A DNA stretch of 64,000 bases from Aquarana catesbeiana (Eukaryota; Chordata; Amphibia; Anura; Ranidae), in contig NC_133328.1 in assembly GCF_042186555.1 (NCBI RefSeq), positions 502,393,993-502,457,992 of the forward strand. The letters run 5' to 3'. The notes beneath the pieces are model-generated. The model saw nothing but the letters and a program-made list of their open reading frames with translations, had not been told where the DNA came from and searched no databases. Numbering within the stretch: position 1 is the stretch's first letter; every line of letters starts with the position of its first letter. Shown piece after piece: positions 1 through 13,230 of the stretch. The position numbers were made by a program, and so were the translations under genes.

Positions 1-2115
1 ATGTTCTAACAGGAATGGCAAACCACATTGAAGTCTATGGGAGCCGAACAGGAAAAATCAAAAGTGCCCATTTTGAAGGCTTATATGTAAGTAATTGCCC
101 ATAAAAGGGGTATGGGGGTCTGGGTACTGCCCTAGGGGACATGCATCAATAATTTATTTTTTAAAACAATAGTTTTTTCAGGAGCAGTAATTTTAACTAT
201 GCTTAAAATGCAACAATAAAAATGAAAAATTCCTTTAAATATAGTGCCTGGGGGGTCCCCTTAATGTGCCTATACAGTGACGCATCTGTAGTATGCATAA
301 AACATCCTACAGCAAAAATGACATTTCTAAAGAAAAAGAAACGAGTCAAATCCCATTTAAAATGACTCGCAGTTACATTTACCGACACCTGGCTATTGAA
401 ATAAATAAAGAAGAAATGGGTATGGGGTCCCCCCCAGTCCATACCAGGCCCTGTGGGTCTGGTATCAATTTAAAGGGGAACCCCACACAAAAATGTAAAA
501 AAAAAAAACGGTGTGGGGTCCCCCAAAATCCATACCAGACCCTTATCTGAGCATGCAGCCTGGCAGGTCAGGAAAGGGGATGAGTGAGCACCCCCCTCCT
601 GAACCATACCAGGCTACATGCCCTCAACATACATCATACCCCTACCTATTCACCAAAAAGGTGTAAGAAAGTAATAACCACAAGAAACCATTTTTGACAA
701 GTCCTTTATTAAAAATAAAAAAATAGTGTCCCTTGATGTATATCCATTGTCAATCACGATGCCCGCCAGACCCAAATTTTTTTTTAATGAAGGATTTGTC
801 AAAAACTTTTCTTGTGGTTATTGCTTTTTGACACTTTTTTGGTGAATGGGTAGGGATTTCTCGTTGAAAAAATATTGCCCGGCAATAAAAAAGTGAAAAA
901 AAAAACAGTGTGGGGGTCCCTCCCAGTCCATACCAGGCCTTTCATGTCTTGTATGGATTTTAAGGGGAACCCCATGCCAAAATAAAAAAAAACGTGTGGG
1001 ATCCCCCAAAATCCATACCAGACCCTAATCTGCAGGCCAGGAAAGGGGAGCGAGAGAGCCCCCCCTCCTGAACCATACCAGGCCACATGCCCCCAACATG
1101 GGGGTGGGTGCTTTGGGGCAGGGGAGCTATGCCCTCCAACCCCAAACCACCTTCTCCCCATGTTGATGGGGACAAGGGCCTCATCCCCACAACCCCCGGC
1201 CAATGGTTGTTGGGGCCTGCAGGTGGGGGGGCTTATAGGAATCCAGCAGCCTCCTTTAAAAAGGGGGCCCACAGATCCCCCCCATGTGAATGGGTATCGG
1301 GTACATCGTACCCCTACCAATTCACCAAAAAAGTGTCAAAAAGTAATAACCAGCTTTTGACAAGTCCTTCATTAAAAAAAAAAAAAATTGGGTCTGGTGG
1401 CCATCGTGATTGATGATGGATATACATTGAGGGACACTATTTTTTATTATTTAATAAAGGACTTGTCAAAAACTGTTTCTTGCGGTTATTACTTTTTGAC
1501 ACTTTTTTGGTGAATGGGTAGGGGTGCGATGTACCCGATACCCATTCACATGGGGGATGGGATCTTGTTAAAGGGGGCTTCCAGATTCGATAAGCCCCCC
1601 TCCCCGCAGACTGCAACAACCACCGGCCAGGGTTGTGGGGATGAGATGTGCCCCAAAGCACCCACCACCCCATGTTGAGGGCATGTGGCCTGGTATGGTT
1701 CATGGGGGGGGTGCTAGCTTGCCCCCCCTTTCCTGGCCTGTGGATAAGGGTCTGGTATGGATTTTGGGGATCACACTTGATTTTTTTTTATTTGGCATGG
1801 GGTTCCTCTTAAAATTCATACCAGATATGAAGGGCCTGGTATGGACTGGGGGTAACCCTCGCTATTTTTTTCCCCTTTTTTATTGCTGGGCTATTTTTTT
1901 TTCTTATTCAGCTGTCAGCGTGGAAGCCCATTAACAGCTGATGACACATCGGTTGTTAAGGACGCGGCCCTGCTCCTTAATAACCAGTTATTCACTGTAC
2001 CCTGATTGGGCAAAGCTTTGTATCTCACACTGTATTGCAGGGTATTTGCCAAAGGGGCGAACAGGTGATGTTTGGGCCAAACTTTTGCTAGGCCCCAACC
2101 ATTTGCCCAACTCTA
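1..2115. repeat. Palindromic hAT-like repeat, family F, copy 1 (left end off-window)
   Basis: This copy shares modules with 25395-26880, 34287-34956, 48425-48900 and 57270-60023: a 'ggcttatatg' segment, a 'tttaaatatagtgcctgg' segment and repeated 'aaaatccataccagaccc' blocks. It is built of successive inverted segments. For example 655-760 reads back as the complement of about 785-850, and about 1310-1380 as the complement of about 1440-1525. The right end, near 2111-2115, is a decayed form of the family terminus. There is no coding capacity; short frames here are fragments of the repeats. The hAT assignment is borrowed from the complete copy at 57270-60023, which has an 8-bp target duplication. 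Confidence 0.65.
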
Positions 2116-2243
2116 GTCACTAGTTTATAAATCTTTAAGTCTTACATTTATAAATTAATTATGTCTTCCAATCTGTAAAAAAATAACCCAATGTCTGTAG
2201 GACAACACATTACAATTCAAATGAGAAATGTTAGGGAACTAAA

Positions 2244-3208
2244 TTAACCGCTTGCCGTCCGCCGGCTGTCATATGACAGCGAGGCGGTGTGGCTCTCGTT
2301 CTGGGAGGGCGTCATATGACACCCTCGCCTTCCCTACCCACCAGGGGGCGCGTGCGCGCCACCGACGGCAATCGAGCGTGCCCGCTGTGTCACTGGGCAC
2401 CGATGTGTGTGCCCAGCAGCCGCGATGTCTGCCGGGCATACGCGATTGCCCGGTAACACGGCAGAACATGGATCTGTGTATGTAAACACACAAATCCACG
2501 TCCTGTCAGAGAGGAGAGGAGACCGATCTGTGTTCTCAGTACAGAGCAACACAGATCGGTCTCCTCCCCTTGTGAGTCCCTTCCCCCTTCAGTTAGAAAC
2601 ATTCCCTAGGAACACAGTTAACCCCTCGATCACCCCCTAGTGTTAACCCCTTCCCTGCCAGTCACATTTATACAGTAATCAGTGCATTTTTATAGCACGG
2701 ATCGCTGTATAAATGTGAATGGTCCCAAAAATGTGTCAAAAGTGTCCGATGTGTCTGCCACAATATCGCAGTTACAATAAAAATCGCAGATCGCTACCAT
2801 GACTAATAAAAAAAAATGCTATAAATCTATCCCCTATTTTGTAGACGCTATAACTTTTGCGCAAACCAATCAATATACTCTTATTGCAATTTTTTACCAT
2901 AAATATGTAGAAGAATAAGTATCGGCCTAAACTGAGGAAAAAATTTGTTTAAAAAAAAAATGGATATTTATTATAACAAAAAGTAAAAAATATTGCGTTT
3001 TTTTTCAAACTTGTCCCTCTTCTTTTGTTTATAGCACAAAAAATAAAAACTGCAGATGTGATCAAATACCACCAAAATAAAGCTCTATTTGTGGGGAAAA
3101 AAATAATAAAAATTTCATTTGGGTACAGTGTTGTATGACTGCGCAATCGTCATTCAAAGTGTGACAGCGCTGAAAGCTGAAAAATGGCTTGGGCAGGAAG
3201 GGAGTTAA
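2244..3208. mobile_element. TTAA-flanked non-autonomous element (family P), about 965 bp
   Basis: It begins TTAACCGCTTGCCGTCCGCC and ends in GGGAGTTAA, with TTAA at both edges. The interior shares long stretches with 6796-7755 (inverted), 22312-22553, 46089-46420 and 51193-52300, including the block around 'aaataccaccaaaataaagc'. TTAA flanks are known for piggyBac and Kolobok transposons, so one of these is the likely source of transposase. No transposase reading frame is present. The frames at 2252-2640 cross a GC-rich inverted segment and are not credible genes. Confidence 0.65.
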
Positions 3209-3251
3209 AATACCCTGTATTGAGATGGTTACAGATGGTTGCATTGGTCTT

Positions 3252-3645
3252 TGAGGGCATGTGGCCTGGTATGGTTCAGGAAGGGGGGGTGCGTGCTTCC
3301 CCCCCCCTTTCCTGACCTGCCGGGCTGTATGCTCGGATAAGGGTCTGATATGGATTTTGGGGGGAACTCATGCTGTTTTTACCAGCACTTTTTTTCAGCT
3401 ATCAGCAGGGAAACCTATTGACAGCTGATGACTCATTGGTTGTTAAGGGTGCTGCAACCGGTTTCCCGGCCCTTCTCCTTAACAACCAGCTTACACTGCA
3501 CCCTGTTTGGGCAAAGCTTTGCCCAATCAGGGCGGAGAATGCACTGTGCAGTGCTCAGTGCATTGCAGAGTGTTCATTGGGGCGAACACCCTGCAAATTC
3601 AGGTGTTCGGCAAATGTTCGGCCCTGAACCGTTGGCCCATCCCTA
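3252..3645. repeat. Right-hand fragment of family F-type repeat
   Basis: It contains the 'catgtggcctggtatggttc' and 'ataagggtctgatatgg' modules of family F. It then runs through a segment matching 1910-2115 (cagctgatgactcattggtt) and stops at 'ggcccatccctag', the family terminus in right-end orientation. The left half is missing. Confidence 0.55.
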
Positions 3646-3686
3646 GTGTTTAGGAATGGGGAGAAACAAGAAATGGGAATTTTATT

Positions 3687-3715
3687 CACCTTATTGCATA
3701 GAATGCATTAAGTTG
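3687..3715. repeat. Hairpin remnant of a TTAA element
   Basis: An imperfect hairpin starting 'caccttattgcat' with the complementary arm 'atgcattaag'. It is a mutated version of the perfect hairpin at 44903-44931, so the surrounding 3660-3735 is likely the right end of the same TTAA element family. Confidence 0.5.
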
Positions 3716-3735
3716 AAAAAAACTCTTTGACTGCA

Positions 3736-4388
3736 GAACCACTTTAGGCTGGCCATACACTAGTAGATTTTGAAATGAAAGTTCATACAAATATTCATAC
3801 CAACAGTTGTACTAAAATTCTCTGTACATTTTAATGATTTGACAGTTGAGAGTAGTTCAAAATTTTGTTTACTTTTTAACATTCAATTTTCGAATGAATG
3901 GACTTTCCAGAACAAATACTACACAATCAAATTTGTTCAAGACAAATTTTAAAAGAAATTCTACTAGTTTTTAATCGGCTTTATCTGCTGCTGTTCTTGC
4001 TTAGAAAAACTATTGGAGGTCAGTGTCTGCAATGGCAGCTTCCTATATCTGTTCACATTTTTATTTATTATCATTTTATTTTAAAAATGTTCTTTTGAAT
4101 CCTAATCAAACAGATGCATTAAATATATTTTATTATGTTTACTAAGTAACATGCATTTGAGTTTATCAACACTCTTTAATTTTGTAATACTTATGTTAGG
4201 TGATATCATGTCTAATTTGTCATTTATACATACAGTAATCTCTTTCAAGATATGCTGTGTACTGTATATAGACATTTTTTGTTATGAATATATTTTATTT
4301 TAAAAGAGAATCATTGTAGACTAAGTTTGTTGTATATTTGTCAAAATATATTAAAATAAGTAAAAAGGAATAGGGTAATATTAGGTTT
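3736..4388. other. AT-rich stretch without assigned feature
   Basis: It begins with 'ggctggccatacacta', also seen in altered form near 45670, so part may be an old repeat. No coding frame, RNA or clear terminal repeats were found. Confidence 0.4.
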
Positions 4389-5640
4389 ATTAACGACTTG
4401 GAGACCAGGCTTTTTTCTGACACTTTTTGTTAAGTAAATTTTTTGCTAAAAAATGACTTACAATGCCCAAACATTATATATATTTTTAGCAGAGGCCATA
4501 GAGAATAAAATGGTGGGTTTTGCAATTTTTTATGTCACACAGTATTTGCGGAGTGGTTTTTCAGCGCAATGTTTTTAAAAAAACAAACACACTTTAATGA
4601 ATTTTAATGCACACAAACAAATTATAATACACAATTCTGTTTGGTAAAATATAAAAGATGGTGTTACACCGAGTAAATAGATACATATAATATCATGCTT
4701 TAAAATGTGCACACTCCTAAAATAGCGCCAAACTATGTCACCATAGGCAAAACTTTAAAAGCCTTTACAGGTTACCAGTTTAGGGTTACAGAGGAGGTCT
4801 AGTGCTAGATATATTGCTCTCGCTCTTTTGTGGCAATATCTCACACATGTGGTGCGATCTCCATTTACGTATGCATGTGGGACCAACGCGTACGTTCGCC
4901 TTTGCATGCAAGCTCAGGGTGACAGGGGCAGTTTATATTTTTTTAAATTTTATTTTATTTTTTTATGTTTACATTGTTTCTTTATTTTTTTTAAATCACA
5001 TTTATTGCTGTCACAAAGAATGTAAACATTCCTTGTGACAGCAACAGGCAGTGACAGGTACTCTTTATGGAGAGATATGTGGTCCATTAGACCCAAAATG
5101 TCTTCTCTGCCCTATACCATAGAACTAAGCGGAGACCTTCCGGTCCTTGACAAGCTCTGTGGTAATATCTTCTCTGCCCTATACCATAGAGCTCATGGGA
5201 GCTCTTCTGGTCCTTGACAAGCCCTGTGGTAAGCCAGCTGAACTGATGGCTTTTATTCTGGGCTTGCCAGTGGGATGGTAGAGCCTGGAGAGGCACAGGC
5301 CCTCTTGCTGACTCTAAAAGTCATCCAGCAGCTAATTAGACATTAGGATGGAATTTACATTAAAGCTGGCCACTGGCTGTAAAAAACAATATTGGGATGA
5401 TGCCTGTTGTGGCAGGCATTATCTTGGTATAACTACTTAAAGTCAAATGATGTACATGTACGTGATTTGGCGTTAAGTGCTTACATTTTTTTACACCATG
5501 CGCAGTTTTTTTAAAGGATAAGATCACCTTTAGTAACATGTCACATGTTACTCCCATATTATTTAGCTGTGATTGGGCAGCTGTATAGCCGCTTGGAACA
5601 CTTTTATATTTAAGAGCATCGCTGGCTTAAAAAAATGATT
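4389..5640. repeat. Decayed interspersed repeat region with a hairpin and a short tandem duplication
   Basis: An AT-rich mosaic that looks like a decayed repeat rather than unique DNA. A hairpin at 5008-5042 has arms ctgtcacaaagaatg and cattccttgtgacag. Immediately after lies a direct duplication with a 67-bp period (5101-5232). No protein is supported. Confidence 0.45.
5101..5232. repeat. 67-bp tandem duplication
   Basis: Two copies start at 5101 and 5168, both opening 'tcttctctgccctatacc' and both containing 'ggtccttgacaagc'. They differ at several bases, so the duplication is not very recent. Confidence 0.75.
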
Positions 5641-6795
5641 TTGCTAGAACCACTTAAAATATAGATATATATTTATATATATGAGAATATAGAGGTACGT
5701 TCAACTTTTTTTTTACCAGTCTGTGTACTGTTGAGGATATTTCCCTACTCTGACAAGAAGTTAAGGAAAATTTTCCAGAGTATATGGAACTCTTCCCCTA
5801 TATAGTTGTTCCTGGAACAGGCATCCCCGGTGGAAGATTTGCTTCAACTCACATTCTGGGGACAACATTTTGGATTTCCACTCATTTTTTTTTCTTGGTG
5901 ACATGTCACCAGTATGGGGGGGGGGGGATTTTCCCAATGAGGACTTAGACAGCAAAAAAAAAAAAAAAAACTTGACAGAGGATCTAGCCCACCCCCTGCT
6001 ATACCCAAAACAAAAAAATATAAGTTTTGTCTAAAGACACACTTTAAAAGCTGTTTATTTTCTGCTTAAGTCATTGTCTACATGCAAACCAAACCATATT
6101 TTGTTGACTTTTTCACCATTGCCTATTTTTTTTTAAATATAAGCACTTTTTTTTTCTGTATGTACCCTAATGTATGCTTAACATTTCTATGTATGCTTTT
6201 CCCTCGATTGGAACAGTGTGTCCTCTGTAATATAGAACACACACACCTCCTTTGGCTTTGTTGCAATTTAATTTTGATTTTGGAATGTATTATCCAAGAT
6301 GTTTCCCTCTAAAGCCATAACTGTTTCAGAATTCTATTCTGATAAAATTAATACTTTATGCACACAAATGCTATGTTTATTTTCTTGACAGGCTCATCAA
6401 GGATTAATCAAAATGATTATACAGTGTAGTGGAATATTCCACATTGAGTTTAATTGGCTGTTATGTCCCTTTTTATACAAATGGCAAGAGACATATTTAT
6501 GCTGTAATTGCAATAGACAAGATGATATTAGGTAGACAATATTATGTGATTATTGTATGGTTTATTAGTGGTATTCTATTTCAATTAAATTATTTGAATC
6601 GTTTTATGTGTGTATTCATATGTTATGTTTTCTGATATAAACTATCCCCCTTCTTTCCTTTTTCTAATCATATTCTAAGCTTCAGCACCAAAAACTACAG
6701 TACCTTTTTACACATCCTAAATTCAGAAAATAAATACCATTACTTAGTAAAATGTGATTCAATTTGCTGGTTATTTCTTTTTATTTAAAACATCA
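5641..6795. other. AT-rich DNA without assigned feature
   Basis: It contains homopolymer runs (G run at about 5918-5930, A run at about 5955-5971) and long AT-rich tracts. No reading frame has recognisable similarity and no terminal repeats were found. Confidence 0.4.
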
Positions 6796-7755
6796 TTAAC
6801 CACTTCAGCCCCGGAAGAATTTACCGACTTCCTGACCAGACCATTTTTTGCGATATGGCACTGTGTTGCTTTAACTGACAATTGCGTACTTGTGCGACGC
6901 TGTATCCAAATTTAACAAAATGCATGTCCTTTTTTTTCCCACAAATACAGCTTTCTTTTGGTGGTATTTGATCACCTCTGCGTTTTTTTATTTTTTGCGC
7001 TATAAGCAAAAAAAGAGTGACAATTTAAAAAAAAAAAACAACATTATTTGCTTTCTGCTATAAAACATTTCCAAAGAAAAAAAAAATGTAAAAAAACAAA
7101 TGTATTCATCAGTTTAGGCCGATATGTATTCTGCTAGACATTTTTGCTAAAAAAATTGCAATAAGCGTATATTGATTGGATTGCGCAAAAGTTATTATGT
7201 CTACAACATAGGAGATAGATTTATGGCATTTTTATTATTTTGTATTTGTTTTACTAGTAATAGCGGCGATCAGTGATTTTTAGCGGGACTGCAACATTGT
7301 GGCAGACAGATCGGACACCTACTGTAACTGACATTTTTGACACTTTTTTGGGAACCAATGACATTATTACAGTAATCAGTGCTAAAAATATGCACTGTTA
7401 TTGTACTAATGACACTGGCAGGGAAGGGGTTAACATCAGGGGCGATCAAGGGGTTAAATGTGTTCCCTGCAGGTGTTTTCTAACTGTATGGGTAATGTGT
7501 GACTGGGGAAACACACAGATCCATCTTCCTACATATCAGAAAGACAGGATCTGCTTTGTTTACACAGGCAGATCTCTGTTCAGTCACTGCAGGGAACGAT
7601 CGCGGGTGGCCGGCAGACATCGAGTCCGCCGAACCCGCTGATTGGCTCCCCCGCTGGCAACAAAAGTGAGTTTCTGCCCCGACAGCTACGGTGATTCGTG
7701 GGAACGATCCACCTTGCCACAGTATAATGACGGCGGCTGGTCGGGAAGTGGTTAA
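6796..7755. mobile_element. TTAA-flanked non-autonomous element (family P), about 960 bp
   Basis: It starts TTAACCACTT and ends AAGTGGTTAA, so the terminal inverted repeat plus TTAA target are visible at both ends. Internally it is the inverse orientation of the family P core (6900-7200 against 2830-3150 and 22330-22540). It is non-coding: the 122-codon frame at 7273-7641 has no family resemblance and crosses a repeat-derived inverted segment. Confidence 0.75.
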
Positions 7756-10700
7756 AAAGAAAAACAACAAAATAAGTAATTTGGAAAAGATCCATGTCAT
7801 CTCCCTATTTTAAATATATCTGAGGATAATCTCCAACAATCTTTCCCTCTGAGCCTTGCCAGAAAAGGAGCACTATTTATTCTAGATCAAATGCGTAGGT
7901 GTTAAATCTACATCAGACAACTTTAATATCTGCTCAGCAGAAAAGTGGGTATCATTGTCATTTTGGACTTTACCTATTATGGCTTTTTCACAAGGGCAAT
8001 CATGAGGTGGTATATCTGCATTTTTCTGCCCCCAACTGTCCACCTTCAAGTGAACATGACAACTTGTTAGGATTGTACACATGCCACGGCTGTGATGCTT
8101 TGTGTCCATGGCAAATTTAACTTAACATGCCAAGATGGACAGATGGCACTGCCTGTCAAACTTACTCATCAAAGTCAATACGGCTGCACTGCCTCTGGCT
8201 TGCAGTTGCAGCACAATGTTTCAATATAAAGTTTTCATTCAGCTGGAAAAAAATGCTAAAAAAAATAAATAAAAATCATGCATTCAGGAGGCAGCAGGAT
8301 CACCTCCTGAATACCTGGAAGCTGCGCTCTGCCTCCCTCTAAGGCAATCCATTACTACTACCAATTCTACTACTAGAAGGGGTTAGAAACTAAGCAAGTG
8401 AATGTTTAAAACAGTTGGCAGAAACACATACCTATACTCTGCTAACTGGTGACTTTGCAATGCTGTATAAATATAATCAATATAGTAGCATACTCTAAAT
8501 GTACCTTTCTATAAAAATATAAAATTAATTTATCCCCTGCTATATATGCTCCAACTTGGTAACTTTCAAAACAATGGAATTAGTACCACAGTACACAGAG
8601 GAGCCTCCTTGATAAGGCACTGTAGCGTTCACATATATTTGTAAATGTGTACAAGTGCGAACAGGGTTTGGTTTCTTTTCAGGCTAGCTGGTAAGTGTGC
8701 TGGGAATTGTTAAGTTGTTTGTGAAAAACAAACCTACTCCCTATTTTAGAAACATATGCCCTGCTTTATATACTTTACTGATGATCTTCTGCTTTTCTAG
8801 ACAGCTGCCCTCTGACCTTACTTTTATAGTTTGAATGTATTTTCAGCACCCATCAACCTCTCACACGGTTTATAACATACATTCTTTCCTTGACTTGAAC
8901 AGCTACAACATTTTTGTCACCCAGGATACAATACTAAACATGTAACTATTTGCTAACAATGGCACTCTCTTCAGGCTAACAATGTACACATTCCTGCAGC
9001 CATGGGGAATACCTCCATTATGCTTGTCTGGATATGACAACTGTTCAGATATACCCTATCCTGCAGCTTAATGGCCTGTGTTGGCAGGCAATGGGCTTGT
9101 GTCAATGGCATCAGTTTGAGATTCTTATGAAATCATTCAGAATCCATTGACAGGTACATTTGACCTGCCATTGGCCTATTTCTGACTTGCATTTAACTGT
9201 CTTTTGCATTTCTATTCACTTTTATGTTTATGCAAAACCCATTTGAAGCAATTAAAAGCCCATTGACAGATGCCCTAACTCTTTCACCACCTAGTTCCTT
9301 TTTTGAATACAGAGGGGAACGTGGATATTCACAAGATCTTTCTATAATGTCAGAAACTGTAGCTATGGCAACACATTACCCACTTAACGCACGATACATT
9401 TAGTGACTTGGCATCTATGATACTTGTCTTTTTGGCTCCATAGATTTCACTATAGTTAAATCTTTATGAACTGCACTTTAAAGCTAATTGAAACTCACTG
9501 TGTTTTTTTTAATAATGCTCTGCCCAACATGTTATTATTTATTTTATGGCATTACTAAGATGGACCTATACTCACAGCAACAGTTTTATTTATTCTCCTG
9601 GTGGTTACTATCCATAGATTTTTTTTTATTATTCTTTTTGGATAGTTTGGCAGATCATACATATCTAAGTAATTTCATACACTTTTAATGTTGCTCTGGG
9701 ATTGTCTTTTAGTTTTTGCTTAATTGCCATTTGGGATTACTACAAGCACCCTTTGTGTTTTATTACTGCTGTTTTCTTTCCACTTACTTCAAGAGTTCAT
9801 ACAATTGTTTGAAATATATGTTATGATTTGTCTTAGTTATTCCTTGTGTTTTCATTTGTTTTTCTTTATTAGTATGTGACATCACTGTGCCTATGCCCTT
9901 TAATATTATTCTCTTTATACAAAAGTCCTTTGTGTAAGTGAGCAGGGCTGAGCCATAAGAAACTGTTAATTAGTCGAGCATAGAGGTAGTAAAATTTTAA
10001 AGCAAATAGTATGTCATAGGATTTAAGATAGATGTGTAAGAGGACCATTAGGTTGTTATTGTTTAGAACAGCTTAGTACATTCAAGAAGTTGGGAACAGG
10101 AGTATGGTAAATACAATTACATATTGAGCATTGTTGCTTAAGTTATTAGGAAATAGAATCTAAATCAAACGACCCAAAGGCTGCCTAAAGAAGGTCATCC
10201 CTTACGATTCTAAAGAAGACACTTAGGAAAGAAGCAATAGAGGAGTTGAAAATGTGCACAATTCAATAGTTGAAATTGTAATAAAGGTGCAAAAGACCAC
10301 TGTATCAAGAGGTACAGGTATAACCTTGTATAAAACAGTCTACTGGACAAAGTTCAAAGTGATGCATTTGGAGAAAACCACAAGAAACATTACATACCGG
10401 GGCATATGATTCCCTATCAGACTAGTGCCATCTTGTTAAAATGGAAGAAAATGTTGATGCTGCAAAACATGGGATTACTGCATGAAACATGAGCTGCTAA
10501 AAGGCAAAGTCTGCTGCAGAAATGGTAATTTAAAACAGGATTCTTATCGCACAATCCATGGATAGCAGTGGTGTTTTCCAAAAAGTTCCAGCTTTAACTT
10601 CAGCCATCTATTTTGAATTTCATAAACATGGATGTGTGTGGAGAGTGCCTCATTACCTTGCTAGAGCAGATCCCTTATGGTTTGCAAAAAATGCAAAGGG

Positions 10701-11426
10701 CATATTGCTAGCCATTTATATACACATCTGATATTTATATTTCCCTAACATGGCATTATAATTGTGTCTCTATCTCAGTTCCTTGCAACATAAGTACAAT
10801 TTTTCTTTCCTGGTGCTACAATGGAAAAAGTCTTTTGTTGTTTAGAATGTAAAGTTCTTATGAGCCATATAAATATTTACATAAAACAATAACTTATCAT
10901 ACTGTAGCTACAGAAAATTATGTTACATCATATTCAATATATATTCTGTTGTGGTCAGTGCATTGTGTGCTATCACCATTTAAAGAACCAATCTTCTCTT
11001 TCTGTTGTTTTCATAAACAAAGGAATGAATGAAAATCAGATGATAAAATGACCATGTGCATTAAACACTGGCATTTGAAAATAATAGATGGACTGGTACA
11101 TAACTGCTTTGTATGGTTTAGCAGTGGCCTAATGTATGACCTAATGTATAATTTATCAACATTCAGCAATTGAAGCAAGAAGAGACTAAATATGAAGATA
11201 TGAAGATTACAGATAATAGAATAGCGTGCAGTTCAGCACAAATCCTTTCAAGTTCAAGTAGAAAAAAAAACTCACAAAATTATTTAAAGCAGGTCCATCG
11301 GCAATACAATTATATTTATAACCATAGTTTAGAAAGTTGTGAGTACTGGAATAATTACATGAAAAAGTAGGGGATCTACTATTGATACATTTAGAGGCAA
11401 TTCACTGAAAGGAGATAACTAGCATT
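7756..11426. other. 3.7 kb without recognisable gene or repeat
   Basis: AT-rich sequence with no frame longer than about 75 codons, no splice-flanked exon I would defend, and no terminal repeats. It may be intron or intergenic DNA. This is the longest uninterrupted stretch of the window that does not look like a transposon. Confidence 0.4.
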
Positions 11427-11906
11427 TGAAAAGTACGTTTACCTTTTCACGAAAAACGAAAAAAAAAGTTGAACTGACTCCAAATATTCTGGCCACTCCT
11501 CCAGACTGTGCTTCTCATAACGGCCATGATGCCCCATGCTGCTGGTGCAGTAAACTGTACACCGTACAATGCAACACACAGCCCCAGATTGATTATGCAT
11601 CATAATCTCTCAAAGGGAAGCATTAACTGGCCGTGCTGACCAAAGACAAGTGTTTTCTTTCTGCTGGGACGCTTTACTAGAAGAAGAAGCCTCAGATGTA
11701 CTTCTCTTTGCTCAGCATTTTCACATGGCTGTGCTGACCAATGAGTGCTTGCCAGTGTGAGCATTATGATGGATACTCAATCCAGGGCTGAGTATTATGG
11801 TGTACAGTGTACAGACAGCTACACAGAGGGATTCAGGGGGATGTTCACAAAATTTGGAGTTAGTTTAACTTTTCATTTTTCATGAAAAGGTAAACTTGCC
11901 CTTTAA
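11427..11906. mobile_element. Foldback TTAA-type short element
   Basis: The left arm at 11431-11485 (...gtttaccttttcac...gaactgactccaaat) is the inverted counterpart of 11852-11906 (atttggagttagtttaac...aaaaggtaaacttgcccttta). The arms are about 55 bp with mismatches. The right edge ends in TTTAAA, compatible with a TTAA target; the left edge is eroded. The interior is non-coding. Confidence 0.65.
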
Positions 11907-12449
11907 AATGACACTAAACTCTGGTTTGAGAAAGAAAATTCTATATTATTAACTCAAAAAAGTACATTATATTGCTCTCTTCTCCTCCAAATTTTTTATT
12001 GTGGCTATTATCCAGCTTCCTGTTAGAGCTAAGTTTGTTCTCCATGGTCCTACTTTATGTAGAAACATAGCCATCCTCTCCTGCTTGCTCCTGAAATGGA
12101 CTAATGACTATGGACTATGGGATTTGTAGTTTGCCTAAATCAGTGTACATGACCACAACTAACATGCATGTGCTGCTTGCTCCAAACAAACAGAAATGAG
12201 GGTGAAAAAGGAGAAGTTTAGGAGCTCACTGAGGTCATTACAAGGTGGCAGAAAAACATAGTAAGAAATAATTTCATGAAAAATAGATTACAGACCTATT
12301 AAGTAGAAGATGTGTCTAAATTATTTTTGAAGAACAAGGATATCACTGTAATTTAAAGGAAAGAACACATGATCAAAGTTTCTAAAAGCTTCTGCACAGT
12401 CTCCAACTTTTGTAGGTAGTAGTGTGGATTCACCCCCCATGCATACACT
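11907..12449. other. Unassigned AT-rich DNA
   Basis: No reading frame, RNA or inverted ends recognised. Confidence 0.35.
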
Positions 12450-13230
12450 GGAGGACTTCTATGTAACTGCAGTGGAGTGTACAGTATCCAAACCCAAAAA
12501 GTATCTATAACAGTAAAAAACACAGCATTAGTCACACAATATGTAGGGATGAACCGACAATCATCCCCTAGTGTCAGCACATGGAGGACTTCTATGTAAC
12601 TGCAGTGGAGTGTACAGTATTTCATACAGAATTGTTAGGACATTATATACAGAAATTTTAGGATGCAGAAGGAAATCTCTTCAAAGTGAGGTGAAAATCC
12701 TAGTGATCACCAGAACATATATTTTATGGATATTTCTCATCTACTCCGTTCTATTTGGTGTTAACTAGAGATAAGCTTTGGGGTAAGGGGCCAACATGGG
12801 TTTGATCCAAACCCAAAAAGTATCTATAACAGTAAAAAACACAGCATTAGTCACACAATATGTAGGGATGAACCGACAATCATCCCCTAGTGTCAGCACA
12901 TGGAGGACTTCTATGTAACTGCAGTGGAGTGTACAGTATTTCATACAGAATTGTTAGGACATTATATACAGAAATTTTAGGATGCAGAAGGAAATCTCTT
13001 CAAAGTGAGGTGAAAATCCTAGTGATCACCAGAACATATATTTTATGGATATTTCTCATCTACTCCGTTCTATTTGGTGTTAACTAGAGATAAGCTTTGG
13101 GGTAAGGGGCCAACATGGGTTTGATCCAAACCCAAAAAGTATCTATAAAAAAATATAATATAAAAAACACAGCATTAGTCACACAATATGTAGGGATGAG
13201 CCGACAATCATCCCCTAGTGTCGGCACATG
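12450..13230. repeat. 319-bp tandem repeat, two full near-identical copies plus partial copies
   Basis: The word 'ccaaacccaaaaag' recurs at 12488, 12807 and 13126, exactly 319 bp apart. The copies at 12488-12806 and 12807-13125 look identical throughout, which implies very recent duplication or gene conversion. The third copy is partial and diverged (13126-13230). A shortened piece at 12450-12487 lacks the middle of the unit. Each unit holds a small inverted motif TAGGGATGA...TCATCCCCTA (12544-12570, 12863-12889). The identical 65-codon frames in both copies are a by-product of the duplication. Confidence 0.9.

Noticed and set aside
7273..7641. 122-codon plus-strand frame
   Set aside because: It lies wholly inside a TTAA element and has no recognisable domain.
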